Positions 34,514 to 43,610 of a stretch of 64,000 nt of DNA are shown in pieces. The position numbers were made by a program, and so were the translations under genes. This stretch comes from Candidatus Obscuribacterales bacterium (GTDB lineage Bacteria > Cyanobacteriota > Vampirovibrionia > Obscuribacterales > Obscuribacteraceae), in NCBI GenBank assembly GCA_019752635.1, contig JAIELX010000066.1:1-64000 (forward strand), given 5' to 3'. Every line of letters starts with the position of its first letter. Within the stretch, counting starts at the first letter, position 1. The notes under the pieces were generated by a model, which was given only the letters and a program-made list of their open reading frames with translations, searched no databases and was not told where the DNA came from.

Positions 34514-35995
34514 TTAGTCCTTCCCGGCTATTTGCAGGATTTGGGGTTTCGATTCAGGAGTTGTGCGTTCATTTTTGAATTCGAAAGTATAGTCTTTGAG
34601 CACGCTTCTTAATAGATCACAGGCTCGCACCAGCTCGATTCCCTTTCCACGGGCCTGGAGGTCGCGAGTGAGCAGCGCTTGTTCGAACAGCATTTCGTGT
34701 TTAATCAAGCGAACGAAGCCACCGGTGGTGAAAGTGAAACGAACTGTCGGGATTGAACTTGTTGGATCATTTGGAACAACTTCCAGTTTGTCTTCAGTTG
34801 TTTTGGCAATCCATGAGCAGTTTGGAACGCCTTCTATTTCCAGTGCAATTCCGTTTTCAAATCCGGCTATGCGTTTGACTGCTTTAACATCGGCTTTTGA
34901 GGGCAGGAACTCTGTGAAGTACTGCCGAGCCAGATCTTCGGTGAAGAACGTTTTGTAGTGTTCAGTCTTCTGCATCCCCCAGTTCGCAACCCGGCCGAAC
35001 TCCAGTGCTTTGTTGAAATAGTTCTGATCGAGCGTGACGGGGGTCTGCTGATGGCGCCCCATTAGTTCGAACAAGTTGCGAGTTTTGACCTGAACGTTGT
35101 CGCGCAACATGCTTTGTAGCGTGCCGGGAAGTGCCAGCGGGTCCTTTTCGGTGTGTTCGACGCGTTTGAACCCGGCGGCTTTCGCCAAGTGTTGCAGCCA
35201 TTCTCTATTTAACGTCGCTCCTGTAGAGACCAGATTGCAGATGCGTGGTCTTGCGGGATCTTCAATTACTGCCGCAGTCATCGTTGCCGCAATGTCAGCC
35301 GGCAGCATCCAGAATGTGGCGTCCGGATTGTAATTCAGGCGAAGAACCTTGTCGGTTCCTTTTGCTTGCCATGCTTTGGCGAACAGATGGGACATACCGG
35401 AGAAATTTGCCGAGGCGCCATCCGAGAGATTCCCGGTGATCATTGGTAGCCGCAGCAGGTACCAGATTGAGTCCTGATTCTCCAGGCCTTTCAGCAATTT
35501 TAGTTCGTACTGCTGGCACACGCCTTCGTAATGACTCAGCGGTTTGCGACGGTTGAACTCGATTTCCTCGGGCACGACTCCGTCATCTTGAATAGCCGCC
35601 CACAGTGAGGAAACAATAACAACGGGAACGTCTTTCAAGCGACGACTAACTTCCGCCAACTCTTCGGCTGCCCAAGGGGCTCTTGATACGCGAGCCTCGT
35701 CGAAGTTAGCAGGCAAGCCGCAGAAAACGACGACATCGTATTTGGTGCCTCGAACAATCTCTTGCGGCTCCAACATTCGAACTCGGTCAAGCAGCTCTCT
35801 ACTTCTGCCCTTCTTGCCAATGGCTCTCTCAAGTGCCGACTGAATCGAGGAGCGCAAGTCCAGTGGTGACAGCGAGAAGTTCAACGCCGACTTTGACGGA
35901 ATGTGGAGGTGCCAGCCGTCTTGCAGCATTTGAACTGCTAATTGTGTGGAAAAACTGGAAAGTGGTCCCCGGAAGTATGCTGTCTTTTCGGTCAT
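34514..35995 (-). CDS. SDR-like protein with a possible C-terminal SCP2 domain
   Basis: 493 residues. The N-terminal about 330 residues resemble an extended short-chain dehydrogenase/epimerase: VVVFCGLPANF, PVVIVSSLWA, a YEGVCQQYELKLL part in the place of the YxxxK motif, and LLRLPMITG. The glycine-rich nucleotide motif is degenerate (FRGPLSSFSTQLA), so catalysis is doubtful. The last about 130 residues (ALEIEGVPNCSWIAKT, VRFTFTTGGFVRLIKHE, DLQARGKGIELVRACDLLRS) follow the pattern of SCP2 sterol-carrier domains. First gene of the cysK-addBA operon, 5 nt before cysK. Confidence 0.65.
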   Translation of the reverse strand: MTEKTAYFRGPLSSFSTQLAVQMLQDGWHLHIPSKSALNFSLSPLDLRSSIQSALERAIGKKGRSRELLDRVRMLEPQEIVRGTKYDVVVFCGLPANFDEARVSRAPWAAEELAEVSRRLKDVPVVIVSSLWAAIQDDGVVPEEIEFNRRKPLSHYEGVCQQYELKLLKGLENQDSIWYLLRLPMITGNLSDGASANFSGMSHLFAKAWQAKGTDKVLRLNYNPDATFWMLPADIAATMTAAVIEDPARPRICNLVSTGATLNREWLQHLAKAAGFKRVEHTEKDPLALPGTLQSMLRDNVQVKTRNLFELMGRHQQTPVTLDQNYFNKALEFGRVANWGMQKTEHYKTFFTEDLARQYFTEFLPSKADVKAVKRIAGFENGIALEIEGVPNCSWIAKTTEDKLEVVPNDPTSSIPTVRFTFTTGGFVRLIKHEMLFEQALLTRDLQARGKGIELVRACDLLRSVLKDYTFEFKNERTTPESKPQILQIAGKD

Positions 35996-36315
35996 GTTTA
36001 AAACCCGAATGCGCTTTTTCCTGAATGACGAATCGGTCCCGCCAAGCGGGAAGCCGAGATTTTAACTGCATAAAGATAGCACGTACTACGCCGTACCCGG
36101 CTGCGTACCGGCAGAAAACCATCAAATCTTTACCGCCCGGTCCGCCCACGCTAAGCGGTGAGGATCGGAGTGGATTCCAGCTCTTGGTTGAGTCGCATCG
36201 CAAGGCTGGACGAACCGGTGGAACATGCCGAGTGCTTACATGCGGAGCAAGTGAGTCCGAAGCGTTGTAACGACAGCTGAGCGAAGAATTGAAGAAAAAT
36301 TAAAATTGTGTGGGG
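35996..36315. other. Intergenic space upstream of the SDR-cysK-addBA operon
   Basis: No coding frame is supported. A 6-bp hairpin, TCCCGC-CAA-GCGGGA (36037-36051), with flanking pairs CGG/CCG, lies in the presumed 5' leader of the leftward operon, about 42 nt before the SDR start. The rest is of mixed composition and shows no recognisable riboswitch. Confidence 0.4.
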
Positions 36316-36990
36316 TTAGCGGTGACCGCCGGGAAGTGGATTGCTGAAGTCCATCGGTGCTTCGATGATGGTGGTGCCGGCGAACTGGTCGCCCCAGCGC
36401 ATTCCGTCGTCACGGGTGAAAGTGCGGTAGACCTCGTACGGGATGACGACAAGGGTGTAACCCGAGCCGATAAGATTGATGATGCCAAGGACTGATTGGT
36501 TCAGGAAGCTGGTGGCATTCGGTATGTACTGGTCTATTAATGCTCCCGGGATGAGCTTAAGAATGCTCAAAACTAGCGTCACTAAAAGCGCTGGACCAAA
36601 AATTACTATGTTGCGCTTAATCGATGTAATTAAGTCTGCTCCGGCGCCGGACTTCAAGTCCACGACTTGAAGTCCCATGAGGTTCTTGCCGATACCGCGT
36701 CCCTGGAAAAGGGAATCGCGAATAACCAGGTAGAGGATCATGGTTATTGGAGGGTGAAGGACGTCTTTTACCAGTGGTACGCAAGCGAGCATGAGCCCGG
36801 CGCAATAACCGACTCCCGCGTCGATGATGAATGCGACCAGACGCTTGCCTGTGTCCGTCTTTTGCGGCTCTACCGCAATCTCATCGGAAGAGTAGCGGCT
36901 GAACGACTGGATCCGGTCGAGCTTGGATTGCCAGCTCGGCTTGTTTTCCGGCTCCGAGTCCGGGTCCTGCCCTTTGAATGATCTTGTCAT
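36316..36990 (-). CDS. RDD family membrane protein
   Basis: 224 residues from ATG 36990 after GGAGAG. A charged cytoplasmic N-terminus (about 1-47) precedes the RDD domain: KRLVAFIIDAGVGYCAGLM carries the Arg and Asp of the motif in the first helix, then come ITMILYLVIRDSLFQGRGIGKNLMGLQVVD, NIVIFGPALLVTLVLSILKL and LGIINLIGSGYTLVVI. RDD proteins are small multi-pass proteins, some shown to exchange sodium for protons. It is a lone gene, with the operon downstream separated by 320 nt. Confidence 0.85.
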   Translation of the reverse strand: MTRSFKGQDPDSEPENKPSWQSKLDRIQSFSRYSSDEIAVEPQKTDTGKRLVAFIIDAGVGYCAGLMLACVPLVKDVLHPPITMILYLVIRDSLFQGRGIGKNLMGLQVVDLKSGAGADLITSIKRNIVIFGPALLVTLVLSILKLIPGALIDQYIPNATSFLNQSVLGIINLIGSGYTLVVIPYEVYRTFTRDDGMRWGDQFAGTTIIEAPMDFSNPLPGGHR

Positions 36991-37336
36991 CTGCTCTCCG
37001 TCCTCACCCCTACTATTCCCGAAAATGGCTGCGCCTACCAGTGCTTGCTACATCGTGCGGCGCGGCCGATAAAGTGAAGCTCCGCCTGCCCTAATAGTAG
37101 TGTATTTGTTTGCACTTGGGATGAATCAGCGGAGTCCGAGCGGTTCTCGCTCCTTGAAGCCGCTCTAATTTTGCACGATTGGACATGGATGGTTCCTGTT
37201 ACGCGTCTTGTAAAAGGGCGGAGGAAAGTACACATATTGGCGTGATGCTTGAAACAAACGAAAGAAGAGCGGCGCTTCGTTGTCAGTAAAGCTAGCATGA
37301 CTAGTAGACGGGAAACTAGCGAAGGAGCTATGGATA
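36991..37336. other. Divergent intergenic space between RDD and thiolase genes
   Basis: No coding frame is supported. It must hold the two opposing promoters, but no consensus pair stands out. A possible stem, GAGCGG (about 37138) with CCGCTC (about 37160), is present. AAGGAG at 37322-37327 is the thiolase SD. Confidence 0.4.
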
Positions 37337-38524
37337 ATGAGCCAGACAGTCATAGTTGACGGACTGAGAACACCATTCGGTAAGCTGGGCGGCGCCCTTG
37401 CGAAAATCTCGGCCGTCGATTTAATGTATCCGCTGATCAAAGAACTGATGGCTCGTCACAAAATTAAAGGTGACGATGTCGTCGAGGTAATTTTAGGTCA
37501 GGTAATTCAAGCGGGCTGTGGTCAAATTCCTTCGCGGCAAGCTCTCATCAAAGCGGGACTTCCCACGACCTGCGAATCGACCACTATTAATAAAGTCTGT
37601 GCATCCGGTATCAGATCGGTCACACTGTCCGACCTTCGCGTCCGTGCTGGCGACGGCGATCTCATGATTGCGGGTGGCATGGAGTCTATGAGCCAAGCAC
37701 CGTACTTGGTCGATGCAAATTCGGCGCGCTTCGGCAAAAGAATGGGACATGTGCAGTTCAAAGATGCAATGTTGGCCGATGGTCTGGAATGCCCGGTGGC
37801 GAACGTGCACATGGCGGTTCATGGCGCCAAGGTAGCCGAAGAGCTGAAAGTGACCCGAGAAGATCAAGACGCCTGGGCGTTGAGAAGTCATCAGCGGGCC
37901 TGCAAAGCACGCGATCTGTTCGCAAAGGAAATTCTTGCTGTGAACGTTCCGGCGGGCGGCGGTAAGACCAAACTGGTCGAGCAAGACGAAGCACCGCGCG
38001 AAGACACGTCTCTGGAAGGATTGGCGAAGCTGAAGCCTGTGTTCTACGAGCAGGGCACAGTGACGGCCGGTAACGCACCTGGTATCAATGACGGTGCTTG
38101 TGCACTCTTGGTGATGAGTGAAGAACGTGCTCACCAGCTGGGACTTAAACCGCTGGCGAAAATTTTGTCGCATGCCTCGCTTGGGCAAGATGTTCCGTAT
38201 CTGGCGACAGCTCCGGCTTTGGCAACAAAGAAAGCGCTAGCAAAATGCGGTTTATCCGCCAGCGATTTGGAATTGATGGAGATTAACGAGGCTTTCTCGT
38301 CGGTAGCGCTAACATCTTTGCGGATGCTGGAAATTGATCCGGAGATCGTCAACGTCAACGGTGGCGCGGTTGCGCTTGGTCATCCGATCGGTGCGAGCGG
38401 TGCGCGGATATTGCTGACTCTTGCTATGGAAATGGAACGTCGTGGTTCTAAATATGGTGCCGCCGCGATCTGTTCCGGAACCGGACAGGGCGATAGTGTC
38501 ATTTTGAGCCGCGTAGGGCTCTAG
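37337..38524 (+). CDS. Acetyl-CoA acetyltransferase (thiolase)
   Basis: 395-residue thiolase condensing two acyl-CoA, or cleaving 3-ketoacyl-CoA in reverse. The nucleophile Cys88 is in NKVCASG, GHPIGASGAR holds the catalytic His (about 350), and CSGTGQGD holds the second Cys (usually CGGGQG, here with Ser and Thr). Length fits the biosynthetic AtoB/PhaA type. ATG 37337 is 9 nt after AAGGAG; an ATG at 37330 is out of frame. No other beta-oxidation gene is nearby, so a role in fatty acid use, PHB or mevalonate supply cannot be chosen. Confidence 0.93.
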   Translation: MSQTVIVDGLRTPFGKLGGALAKISAVDLMYPLIKELMARHKIKGDDVVEVILGQVIQAGCGQIPSRQALIKAGLPTTCESTTINKVCASGIRSVTLSDLRVRAGDGDLMIAGGMESMSQAPYLVDANSARFGKRMGHVQFKDAMLADGLECPVANVHMAVHGAKVAEELKVTREDQDAWALRSHQRACKARDLFAKEILAVNVPAGGGKTKLVEQDEAPREDTSLEGLAKLKPVFYEQGTVTAGNAPGINDGACALLVMSEERAHQLGLKPLAKILSHASLGQDVPYLATAPALATKKALAKCGLSASDLELMEINEAFSSVALTSLRMLEIDPEIVNVNGGAVALGHPIGASGARILLTLAMEMERRGSKYGAAAICSGTGQGDSVILSRVGL

Positions 38525-38542
38525 TCAAACAGCGGGTCGCAA

Positions 38543-38576
38543 AAAGGGAGCCGGAACGTTCGTTTCTGCTCCCTTT
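38543..38576 (+). terminator. Hairpin after the thiolase gene, probable terminator
   Basis: AAAGGGAGC (38543-38551) pairs with GCTCCCTTT (38568-38576) over a 16-nt loop, 19 nt after the stop. The only U-tract is the TTT ending the stem, so it may be a weak terminator. Confidence 0.5.
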
Positions 38577-38665
38577 CGGGTGCATGTATATAGAAACTGC
38601 AAGAAAGGAAACTAATCCGGTTCGAGCCTCGTCTCAAAACACAGTGCTCCCCGTCAGGTGAAGTC

Positions 38666-39118
38666 ATGTCCAGACCCTTAATTCTGGCCGTTGAGGATGA
38701 CCTCACGCAACAGAAGATTATCTCTTTGTTGTGTGAGCGATTTGGCTTTGACGTGGTGACGGTTTCTAGCTGCAAGAAAGCGATGTCTGCTTTTCAGCTG
38801 ACCCGTGATATCGATGTGGTGCTGATGGACGGGCAACTGCGCTGCGGTGTCACAGGGCTTGAGTGTGCGCGAATTCTTCGCACGCTGGAGCGAGCTCAAG
38901 GCAAGCACGTGCCCATTATCGCCATGACCGGAATGGCAATGCCTGGCGATCGCGAGCGCTGTCTTGCTGCAGGAATGGACGACTATCTGGCCAAGCCGTT
39001 CACAATGGAAGAGTTTCACACCATCGTGAACAAGTGGGTAAAGACCGACACGCAGGGCAACGTACTGCGGTTCCCTGTTATCACTCCGGCGCCCGGCGCG
39101 GCAAGCGAATACTTCTAA
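38666..39118 (+). CDS. Single-domain response regulator
   Basis: 150 residues, almost entirely a receiver domain. Asp55 in VVLMDGQL is the phosphorylation site, Glu10-Asp11-Asp12 form the acidic pocket, Thr88 (AMTGMAM) and Lys110 (YLAKPF) are the switch residues. There is no DNA-binding output domain, only a 20-residue tail. The AGGTGAAG before ATG is a fair SD. No histidine kinase is adjacent, so its partner is elsewhere. It ends with a 4-nt overlap with the convergent TPR gene. Confidence 0.93.
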   Translation: MSRPLILAVEDDLTQQKIISLLCERFGFDVVTVSSCKKAMSAFQLTRDIDVVLMDGQLRCGVTGLECARILRTLERAQGKHVPIIAMTGMAMPGDRERCLAAGMDDYLAKPFTMEEFHTIVNKWVKTDTQGNVLRFPVITPAPGAASEYF

Positions 39119-40146
39119 AAACCTGAATCAACTGGTGGTTTCTTTGACTGCGGCGCGTTTTGCTGTTCTTCCTGCTGGCGCATGTAGGGTGAGGGTTTCA
39201 CTTCCTTGCGGGCCTCTTGTTGCTGCAACTTTGATTGCAGGAAAAGCATCCGTTGATTGATTTTTGTCAAATCGTAACCTTTCGGAGCGCACCGTACAGC
39301 GCTTTCGTACTCTTTTATCGCGGAGGATAGGTGTTTCTCTTCGTCGAAAACACTGGCAAGCGCAACGTGGCAATCGAAGGCATCCGGGTCTGCCTTGATG
39401 GCATAGAGCCAACGGTCAATCGCGCCCTGGTGGTCGCCGCGCTTGTACAGACAATTTCCGTAGTTATAGTAGACCTCTGTCCAATTTACGTTCTTTATCG
39501 TTGAATTGATGATGTCTTTGTATTCGGCAATGGCTCTGTTATAGTCGCCCAGTTTTACATAAATTCGAGCCGCTCCGAGCCAGGCCTCGGTATACTTCCA
39601 TGGCTTTTGGTCTAGCGCCGCAAGGTATGATTCCAGCGCCGGACCCAAGTCGCCTAGCTTTTCGGACATTTCGCCCATGGCGTAAATGGGTCGCTTTTCG
39701 TTGTAATCAGCTTCACCGCGAGCTTTATCGATTTGCTCTCGGGCCTGGTCCATCTCATTGATTTCCATGTAGCATTCGGCCAGGTCCACGCGCGCGTTTG
39801 CGGCATTCTCCGTTGTCTGCTTCAGGTGTTCCTTGTATGCTTCGATGGCTTTGGCATACTTTCGTTGCGCCTTGAGGCACATCGCATAATACAAGTACGC
39901 CTGCGGGTTGTAGTGATTGCGCGAGAAATAAACCGATTGCAGAAAATTGTCTGCTGCCGCTTCGTAGTCTCTGTTGCGCATGTTTGTCAGCCCCGTCCGC
40001 ATGTTTAATTCTGCGGGCTCAACGGTGGCCTTGTCGCCTCTTGCGGAAACCGCTGGCGGTGACAATGCTGTGATAATCAGACCGGCAGCAAGAATAATGG
40101 TTTGCAAGGATGCTTTTGCTGGATTTTGCATATGTACCTTCGTCAT
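39115..40146 (-). CDS. Exported TPR protein
   Basis: 343 residues with a signal peptide (SLQTIILAAGLIITALSPPAVSA) and about seven TPR units between residues 45 and 290 (for example NPQAYLYYAMCLKAQRKYAK, WTEVYYNYGNCLYKRGDHQG). The end is Gln/Lys-rich and disordered. The start ATG 40146 overlaps the stop of the upstream small membrane gene (ATGA). ATG 40131 after AAGG is an alternative. Probably a periplasmic scaffold. Confidence 0.85.
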   Translation of the reverse strand: MTKVHMQNPAKASLQTIILAAGLIITALSPPAVSARGDKATVEPAELNMRTGLTNMRNRDYEAAADNFLQSVYFSRNHYNPQAYLYYAMCLKAQRKYAKAIEAYKEHLKQTTENAANARVDLAECYMEINEMDQAREQIDKARGEADYNEKRPIYAMGEMSEKLGDLGPALESYLAALDQKPWKYTEAWLGAARIYVKLGDYNRAIAEYKDIINSTIKNVNWTEVYYNYGNCLYKRGDHQGAIDRWLYAIKADPDAFDCHVALASVFDEEKHLSSAIKEYESAVRCAPKGYDLTKINQRMLFLQSKLQQQEARKEVKPSPYMRQQEEQQNAPQSKKPPVDSGF

Positions 40147-40391
40147 TCGGCTCGCTCAACTTTGATCTCAATCCACCCGCTCAAATAGAGTATCGTAGCC
40201 CCCGCGAGGTAGAGCATTAAAGCTTGCCAGATTTCGATGGCGGGCATTAACTCAGTCTTGAGTGCAACCAAATTCCAAAACCATTGAATGAACCAAACCG
40301 GAATAACTGCGCCTAGCCCGATCAATCCCATTGCCAGGACCGTGAACATGATGGCGCTGCCGAATTTCTCTACCGGGAAGGAACCTTTCAC
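40143..40391 (-). CDS. Small two-helix membrane protein
   Basis: 82 residues from GTG 40391, which starts 4 nt after the ligA stop. Two hydrophobic segments: AIMFTVLAMGLIGLGAVIPVWF (about 13-34) and IWQALMLYLAGATILYLSGW (about 54-73). It lies between ligA and the TPR protein and overlaps the latter by 4 nt, so the three are probably co-transcribed. No family is recognised. Confidence 0.72.
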   Translation of the reverse strand: MKGSFPVEKFGSAIMFTVLAMGLIGLGAVIPVWFIQWFWNLVALKTELMPAIEIWQALMLYLAGATILYLSGWIEIKVERAE

Positions 40392-40395
40392 CTGT

Positions 40396-42462
40396 TTAGC
40401 TCTCTATCGCCAGGAGTGTCTTGAATGCCTCTTCATCTAATATTGTTATACCTAATTCCTGTGCTTTTTGTAGTTTGGAACCGGGACTGGCTCCTACGAC
40501 TACATAGTCGGTCTTTTTCGATACAGAGCTTGTCGGCTTTCCCCCCCGGGCCTTGATCTGTTTCTCGGCGTCCGAGCGGTCCATACCCAATGAGCCTGTA
40601 ATAACGAAAGTTTTCCCGGATAGAGTCTGTTCCAGTTGGGGACCCCGGTCTTCGGGATCTGTTTCCATTTTGATTCCGCGCTCCGCCAATCGCTGGATAA
40701 GAGCCTTATTGTCCTCATCTTGCAAAAATTGGACTACGGCTGCCGCTATCTGTGGACCTACGCCTTCAATCCGCTCAAGCTGTTCCGGCTCTGCGTCCGT
40801 GAGGGCTTTCAGCCCTCCGAAATGCTCCGCCAGTATTTCCGCCATTCTGGAACCAACGTGGCGTATTCCCAGTGCATAGATGAGCGCGGACTGGGGGCGA
40901 TTCTTTGAGGCGTTCAAGTTCACCATCAACTTGTCGGCGCTCTTCTTTCCAAGTCGCTCAATGGTCAACAGGTCTTCTGCGGTGAGCAGGTAAAGGTCGG
41001 ACGGGTCCTTGACTCGGCCACTTTCTACAAGTTGCTTGATGAGAATCTCGCCGAGCCCTTCGATGTCCATCGCGTCGCGACTGACCCAGTGCGTTAGTCG
41101 TCGCTGTACCTGCGCCGGGCAGAAATAGTTGATACACCGGAGCACCACTTCATTGGCGTGGCGCTCTAACTGTCCACTGCATATAGGGCAACCCTGCGGT
41201 TCATGAATCGCAGTTGCTGAGGCCGGGCGCTTTGACTGAATCACGCGCAAGACTTCAGGAATGATTTCGCCAGCCTTGCGTACCACAACTGTGTCGCCCA
41301 CCCGCACATCCAGTCGGCGAACTTGATCGAAATTGTGTAAGGTGGCACGCTTTACCGTTGTGCCTGCAAGCTTTACCGGCTTCAGGCAAGCTGCTGGCGT
41401 TACTGCTCCTGTGCGTCCGACATCGTATTCCACATCTTCGACTACTGTTTCAGCTTCATCGGGTGGATACTTAAATGCAATCGCCCAACGAGGGCTGTGC
41501 GCCGTGAATCCAAGTTGATCGCGCATTTTTCTATCGTTGACTTTAATTACGGCGCCGTCGGTTTGGTAGTCCAGTCCGTGTCGCTTTTCGGCCCAATCGG
41601 CGCAGAATTGTTTCACTTCATCGATTCCCTGCACCGTTGCATGGTTGGGGTTGACCGGCAGCCCAAGTTCCTGTAGCAACTTTAGGGTCTCCGTGTGCGT
41701 GGGGCGATCTTTGATTTCATCGCCGGTCATCACGTAAGCACCGTAAGTCCACAGTGCCAGTTTTCGCTTTGCCGTGTTGCGCGGATCTTTTTGCCGCAAG
41801 CTGCCCGCTGCAGCATTACGCGGGTTGGCGAACGTTTGATCGCCCTCCTCTTCCAGAGCCTGATTCAATTGATTGAAGCTGGAAATAGGCATGTAGACCT
41901 CTCCGCGTACTTCCAGCTTTCGTGGGATTTCGACCCCGTCGGCAGCTTTGAGTTGGCGCGGAAGTCCGGCAACTGTTCGCAGATTGAGCGTTACATCTTC
42001 GCCTGTTTCACCATTGCCTCTGGTTGCGCCTTCGATGAACTTGCCATTTTCGTAGGTCAGCGCAATCGACAGCCCGTCAATCTTAAGCTCGCAGACAAAC
42101 TCGAGGGACGGCACTTCGCCGGCTGGTAAGTCCAGTTGTTTGATTAGTCTTTCGTACCATTTGTCTAAGTCTTCGTTGCCCATCGCATTTGCCAAGCTAA
42201 GCATCGGCACTCTGTGTTTCACTTGCTTGAAATCAGTGCTCGGCTGATAACCCACAGTCTGCGTCGGGCTGGTCGGAATAATCAAGTCCGGGTAGCGTGT
42301 CTCAAGCTCCTGCAGTTCACGGTAGAGCTTGTCAAAGTCGGCGTCGCTAATCTCCGGGCTGTCCTGAACGTAGTACAGGAATCGGTGATGCTCAATTTCT
42401 TGACGAAGTTCTTCCGTCCTTTGAATGGCTTTTTCGCGATCGATAACCAGTTGATCCGTCAT
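40396..42462 (-). CDS. ligA: NAD-dependent DNA ligase
   Basis: 688 residues. Seals nicks during replication and repair. The adenylation domain carries Lys127 in CELKIDGLSIAL. It is followed by the OB fold (RVGDTVVVRKAGEIIP), a Cys4 zinc finger (CPICSGQLERHANEVVLRC, then CPAQ), helix-hairpin-helix repeats (IERLGKKSADKL, LERIEGVGPQIA) and a C-terminal BRCT domain (SGKTFVITGSLGMDRSDAE). Length and order are standard. No strong SD is seen before ATG 42462. Confidence 0.97.
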   Translation of the reverse strand: MTDQLVIDREKAIQRTEELRQEIEHHRFLYYVQDSPEISDADFDKLYRELQELETRYPDLIIPTSPTQTVGYQPSTDFKQVKHRVPMLSLANAMGNEDLDKWYERLIKQLDLPAGEVPSLEFVCELKIDGLSIALTYENGKFIEGATRGNGETGEDVTLNLRTVAGLPRQLKAADGVEIPRKLEVRGEVYMPISSFNQLNQALEEEGDQTFANPRNAAAGSLRQKDPRNTAKRKLALWTYGAYVMTGDEIKDRPTHTETLKLLQELGLPVNPNHATVQGIDEVKQFCADWAEKRHGLDYQTDGAVIKVNDRKMRDQLGFTAHSPRWAIAFKYPPDEAETVVEDVEYDVGRTGAVTPAACLKPVKLAGTTVKRATLHNFDQVRRLDVRVGDTVVVRKAGEIIPEVLRVIQSKRPASATAIHEPQGCPICSGQLERHANEVVLRCINYFCPAQVQRRLTHWVSRDAMDIEGLGEILIKQLVESGRVKDPSDLYLLTAEDLLTIERLGKKSADKLMVNLNASKNRPQSALIYALGIRHVGSRMAEILAEHFGGLKALTDAEPEQLERIEGVGPQIAAAVVQFLQDEDNKALIQRLAERGIKMETDPEDRGPQLEQTLSGKTFVITGSLGMDRSDAEKQIKARGGKPTSSVSKKTDYVVVGASPGSKLQKAQELGITILDEEAFKTLLAIES

Positions 42463-42811
42463 GTGCCGTCCGCCCGTTCATCAGCTAGAGGAAGCACATT
42501 TTAGTGCTCTCCCGGACCGCGCACATTAACATGGGAAAAGTGCGCGTTGCCAAGCTACCGCGCCAGGCTTCTCCGGGCGTATCCACGCGTTGTTACGCTG
42601 CTTGATGTCGGGGCTCTATGTTCTTCTACGGCGAATTCAAAAATTAACGAAGAGATTGAACCCTTGACTTAGTTTTCCGTTTTCCCCGCATGGGGACCGG
42701 AGGGCTTAGCGATGACGTTATGAAGACTCAACAAAAACAACTCAACTGGTACGAAAGAAAGGCGGGAGGTTGCTCCTCCCGCCTTTCTTGAGTTCTAAGG
42801 GGTTAGTCCGG
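42463..42811. other. Intergenic space upstream of ligA
   Basis: Apart from the strong hairpin at 42755-42789 no gene is supported. A very short frame after GGAGGG at about 42701 (ATG ACG TTA TGA) and an overlapping 23-codon frame (MKTQQKQLNWYERK and on, from about 42720) run into the hairpin. They are noted but not called. Confidence 0.4.
42755..42789 (-). terminator. Strong bidirectional-looking terminator hairpin
   Basis: AAGAAAGGCGGGAGG (42755-42769) pairs perfectly with CCTCCCGCCTTTCTT (42775-42789) around a 5-nt loop. On the minus strand it lies 22 nt after the stop of the 129-aa membrane protein gene and is followed by TTTCTTTCG, so it probably ends that transcript. Confidence 0.75.
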
Positions 42812-43201
42812 TTAAAGTCTTTTCTCGACGAAGTCGCCGATGTAGGGGAGCTTGTAGCAAACACCATTGTAGGCGTTGACCATGCCGATAATGGACCCTG
42901 CTAGCAATGCCAGCCCTTCCAGGGTGTAGAGCCCGTGCACCATCTGCCAGGCCCCGATGGCGAAAAGCATCGCACTCAGTCCCGATGTCACAGCGGTGAC
43001 AATGATCGCGATGGCGGCTAGGCACAGACCTTGCATGGCATGGAATCGCAGTCGGCGATTTGTTTGCGGCTCTGTTGCCAGCCACAGGACGGAAAAAGCG
43101 ACGTTTATGAAAGCGAACGGCACATAACATAAAAGACCGGCTAGTTTGTAATCGAGCTGAAGAGTGCTGGTTTTGCCGGAATCTTGAAGTTGGTTTTGCA
43201 T
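42812..43201 (-). CDS. Small Tic20/DUF4870-like membrane protein
   Basis: 129 residues with three or four hydrophobic segments: LAGLLCYVPFAFINVAFSVLWL, LRFHAMQGLCLAAIAIIVTAV (the FHAMQG text resembles the FHaxQal motif of DUF4870/Tic20-like proteins), LSAMLFAIGAWQMVHG and LALLAGSIIGMVNAYNG. Such proteins have no settled function. The start ATG 43201 is preceded by GGGGGATAAG at a long spacing. Followed by a strong terminator, it is a single-gene unit. Confidence 0.78.
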   Translation of the reverse strand: MQNQLQDSGKTSTLQLDYKLAGLLCYVPFAFINVAFSVLWLATEPQTNRRLRFHAMQGLCLAAIAIIVTAVTSGLSAMLFAIGAWQMVHGLYTLEGLALLAGSIIGMVNAYNGVCYKLPYIGDFVEKRL

Positions 43202-43610
43202 CGAATCTACTTATCCCCCATGCAGAATCTCTACTGTTTGTTCTGCAATAAGTCGATAACAAGAAGTGACGAAAGTTTAGGACGGAGGCAGGATTAAATG
43301 CGCAAAAGTTCGTCTGCGTAAGCGCACGGCAGGGCCGGCGTCAGCGGTGATAAACCTGCGCCGGTCTGCGCTGTCGGCACGTGTTGCGAAACTCCTTCTG
43401 GTGAACTGCACACTTATACAGTCGTAGTCCGGACAGTTGCGCAAAAACATTTGCCCATAAGCACATTTTGCAGTTGCGCGCAGAAAACTAGACTGTTCTC
43501 ACAAGGGCGGGAGAGCGAGAACGAAAAGCACGGTGTCGCGAAGGGAAGCGCAACACCAAATGTGCAGAAGGGTGCAACGCATGTAGGATGCGTTGTCGGG
43601 GAGGAGAGAA
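43202..43610. promoter_or_regulatory. Long structured leader before the CxxC small protein
   Basis: No coding frame is supported in 400 nt. Near the 3' end are two hairpins: GGTGT-CGC (43532-43539) with GCG (43548-43550) and ACACC (43553-43557), and a perfect CAACGCAT-GTAGG-ATGCGTTG (43575-43595), which ends 2 nt before the strong SD GGGGAGGAGAG. The second hairpin could influence access to the ribosome site. No known riboswitch is recognised. Confidence 0.45.

Noticed and set aside
35829..36270. Frames of 80-124 codons on both strands upstream of the SDR gene
   Set aside because: Opposing frames of similar length, no SD and no domain. Treated as non-coding leader.
37493..38188. A 231-codon frame antisense to the thiolase gene
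   Set aside because: Shadow of a highly conserved enzyme gene; no SD and no domain.
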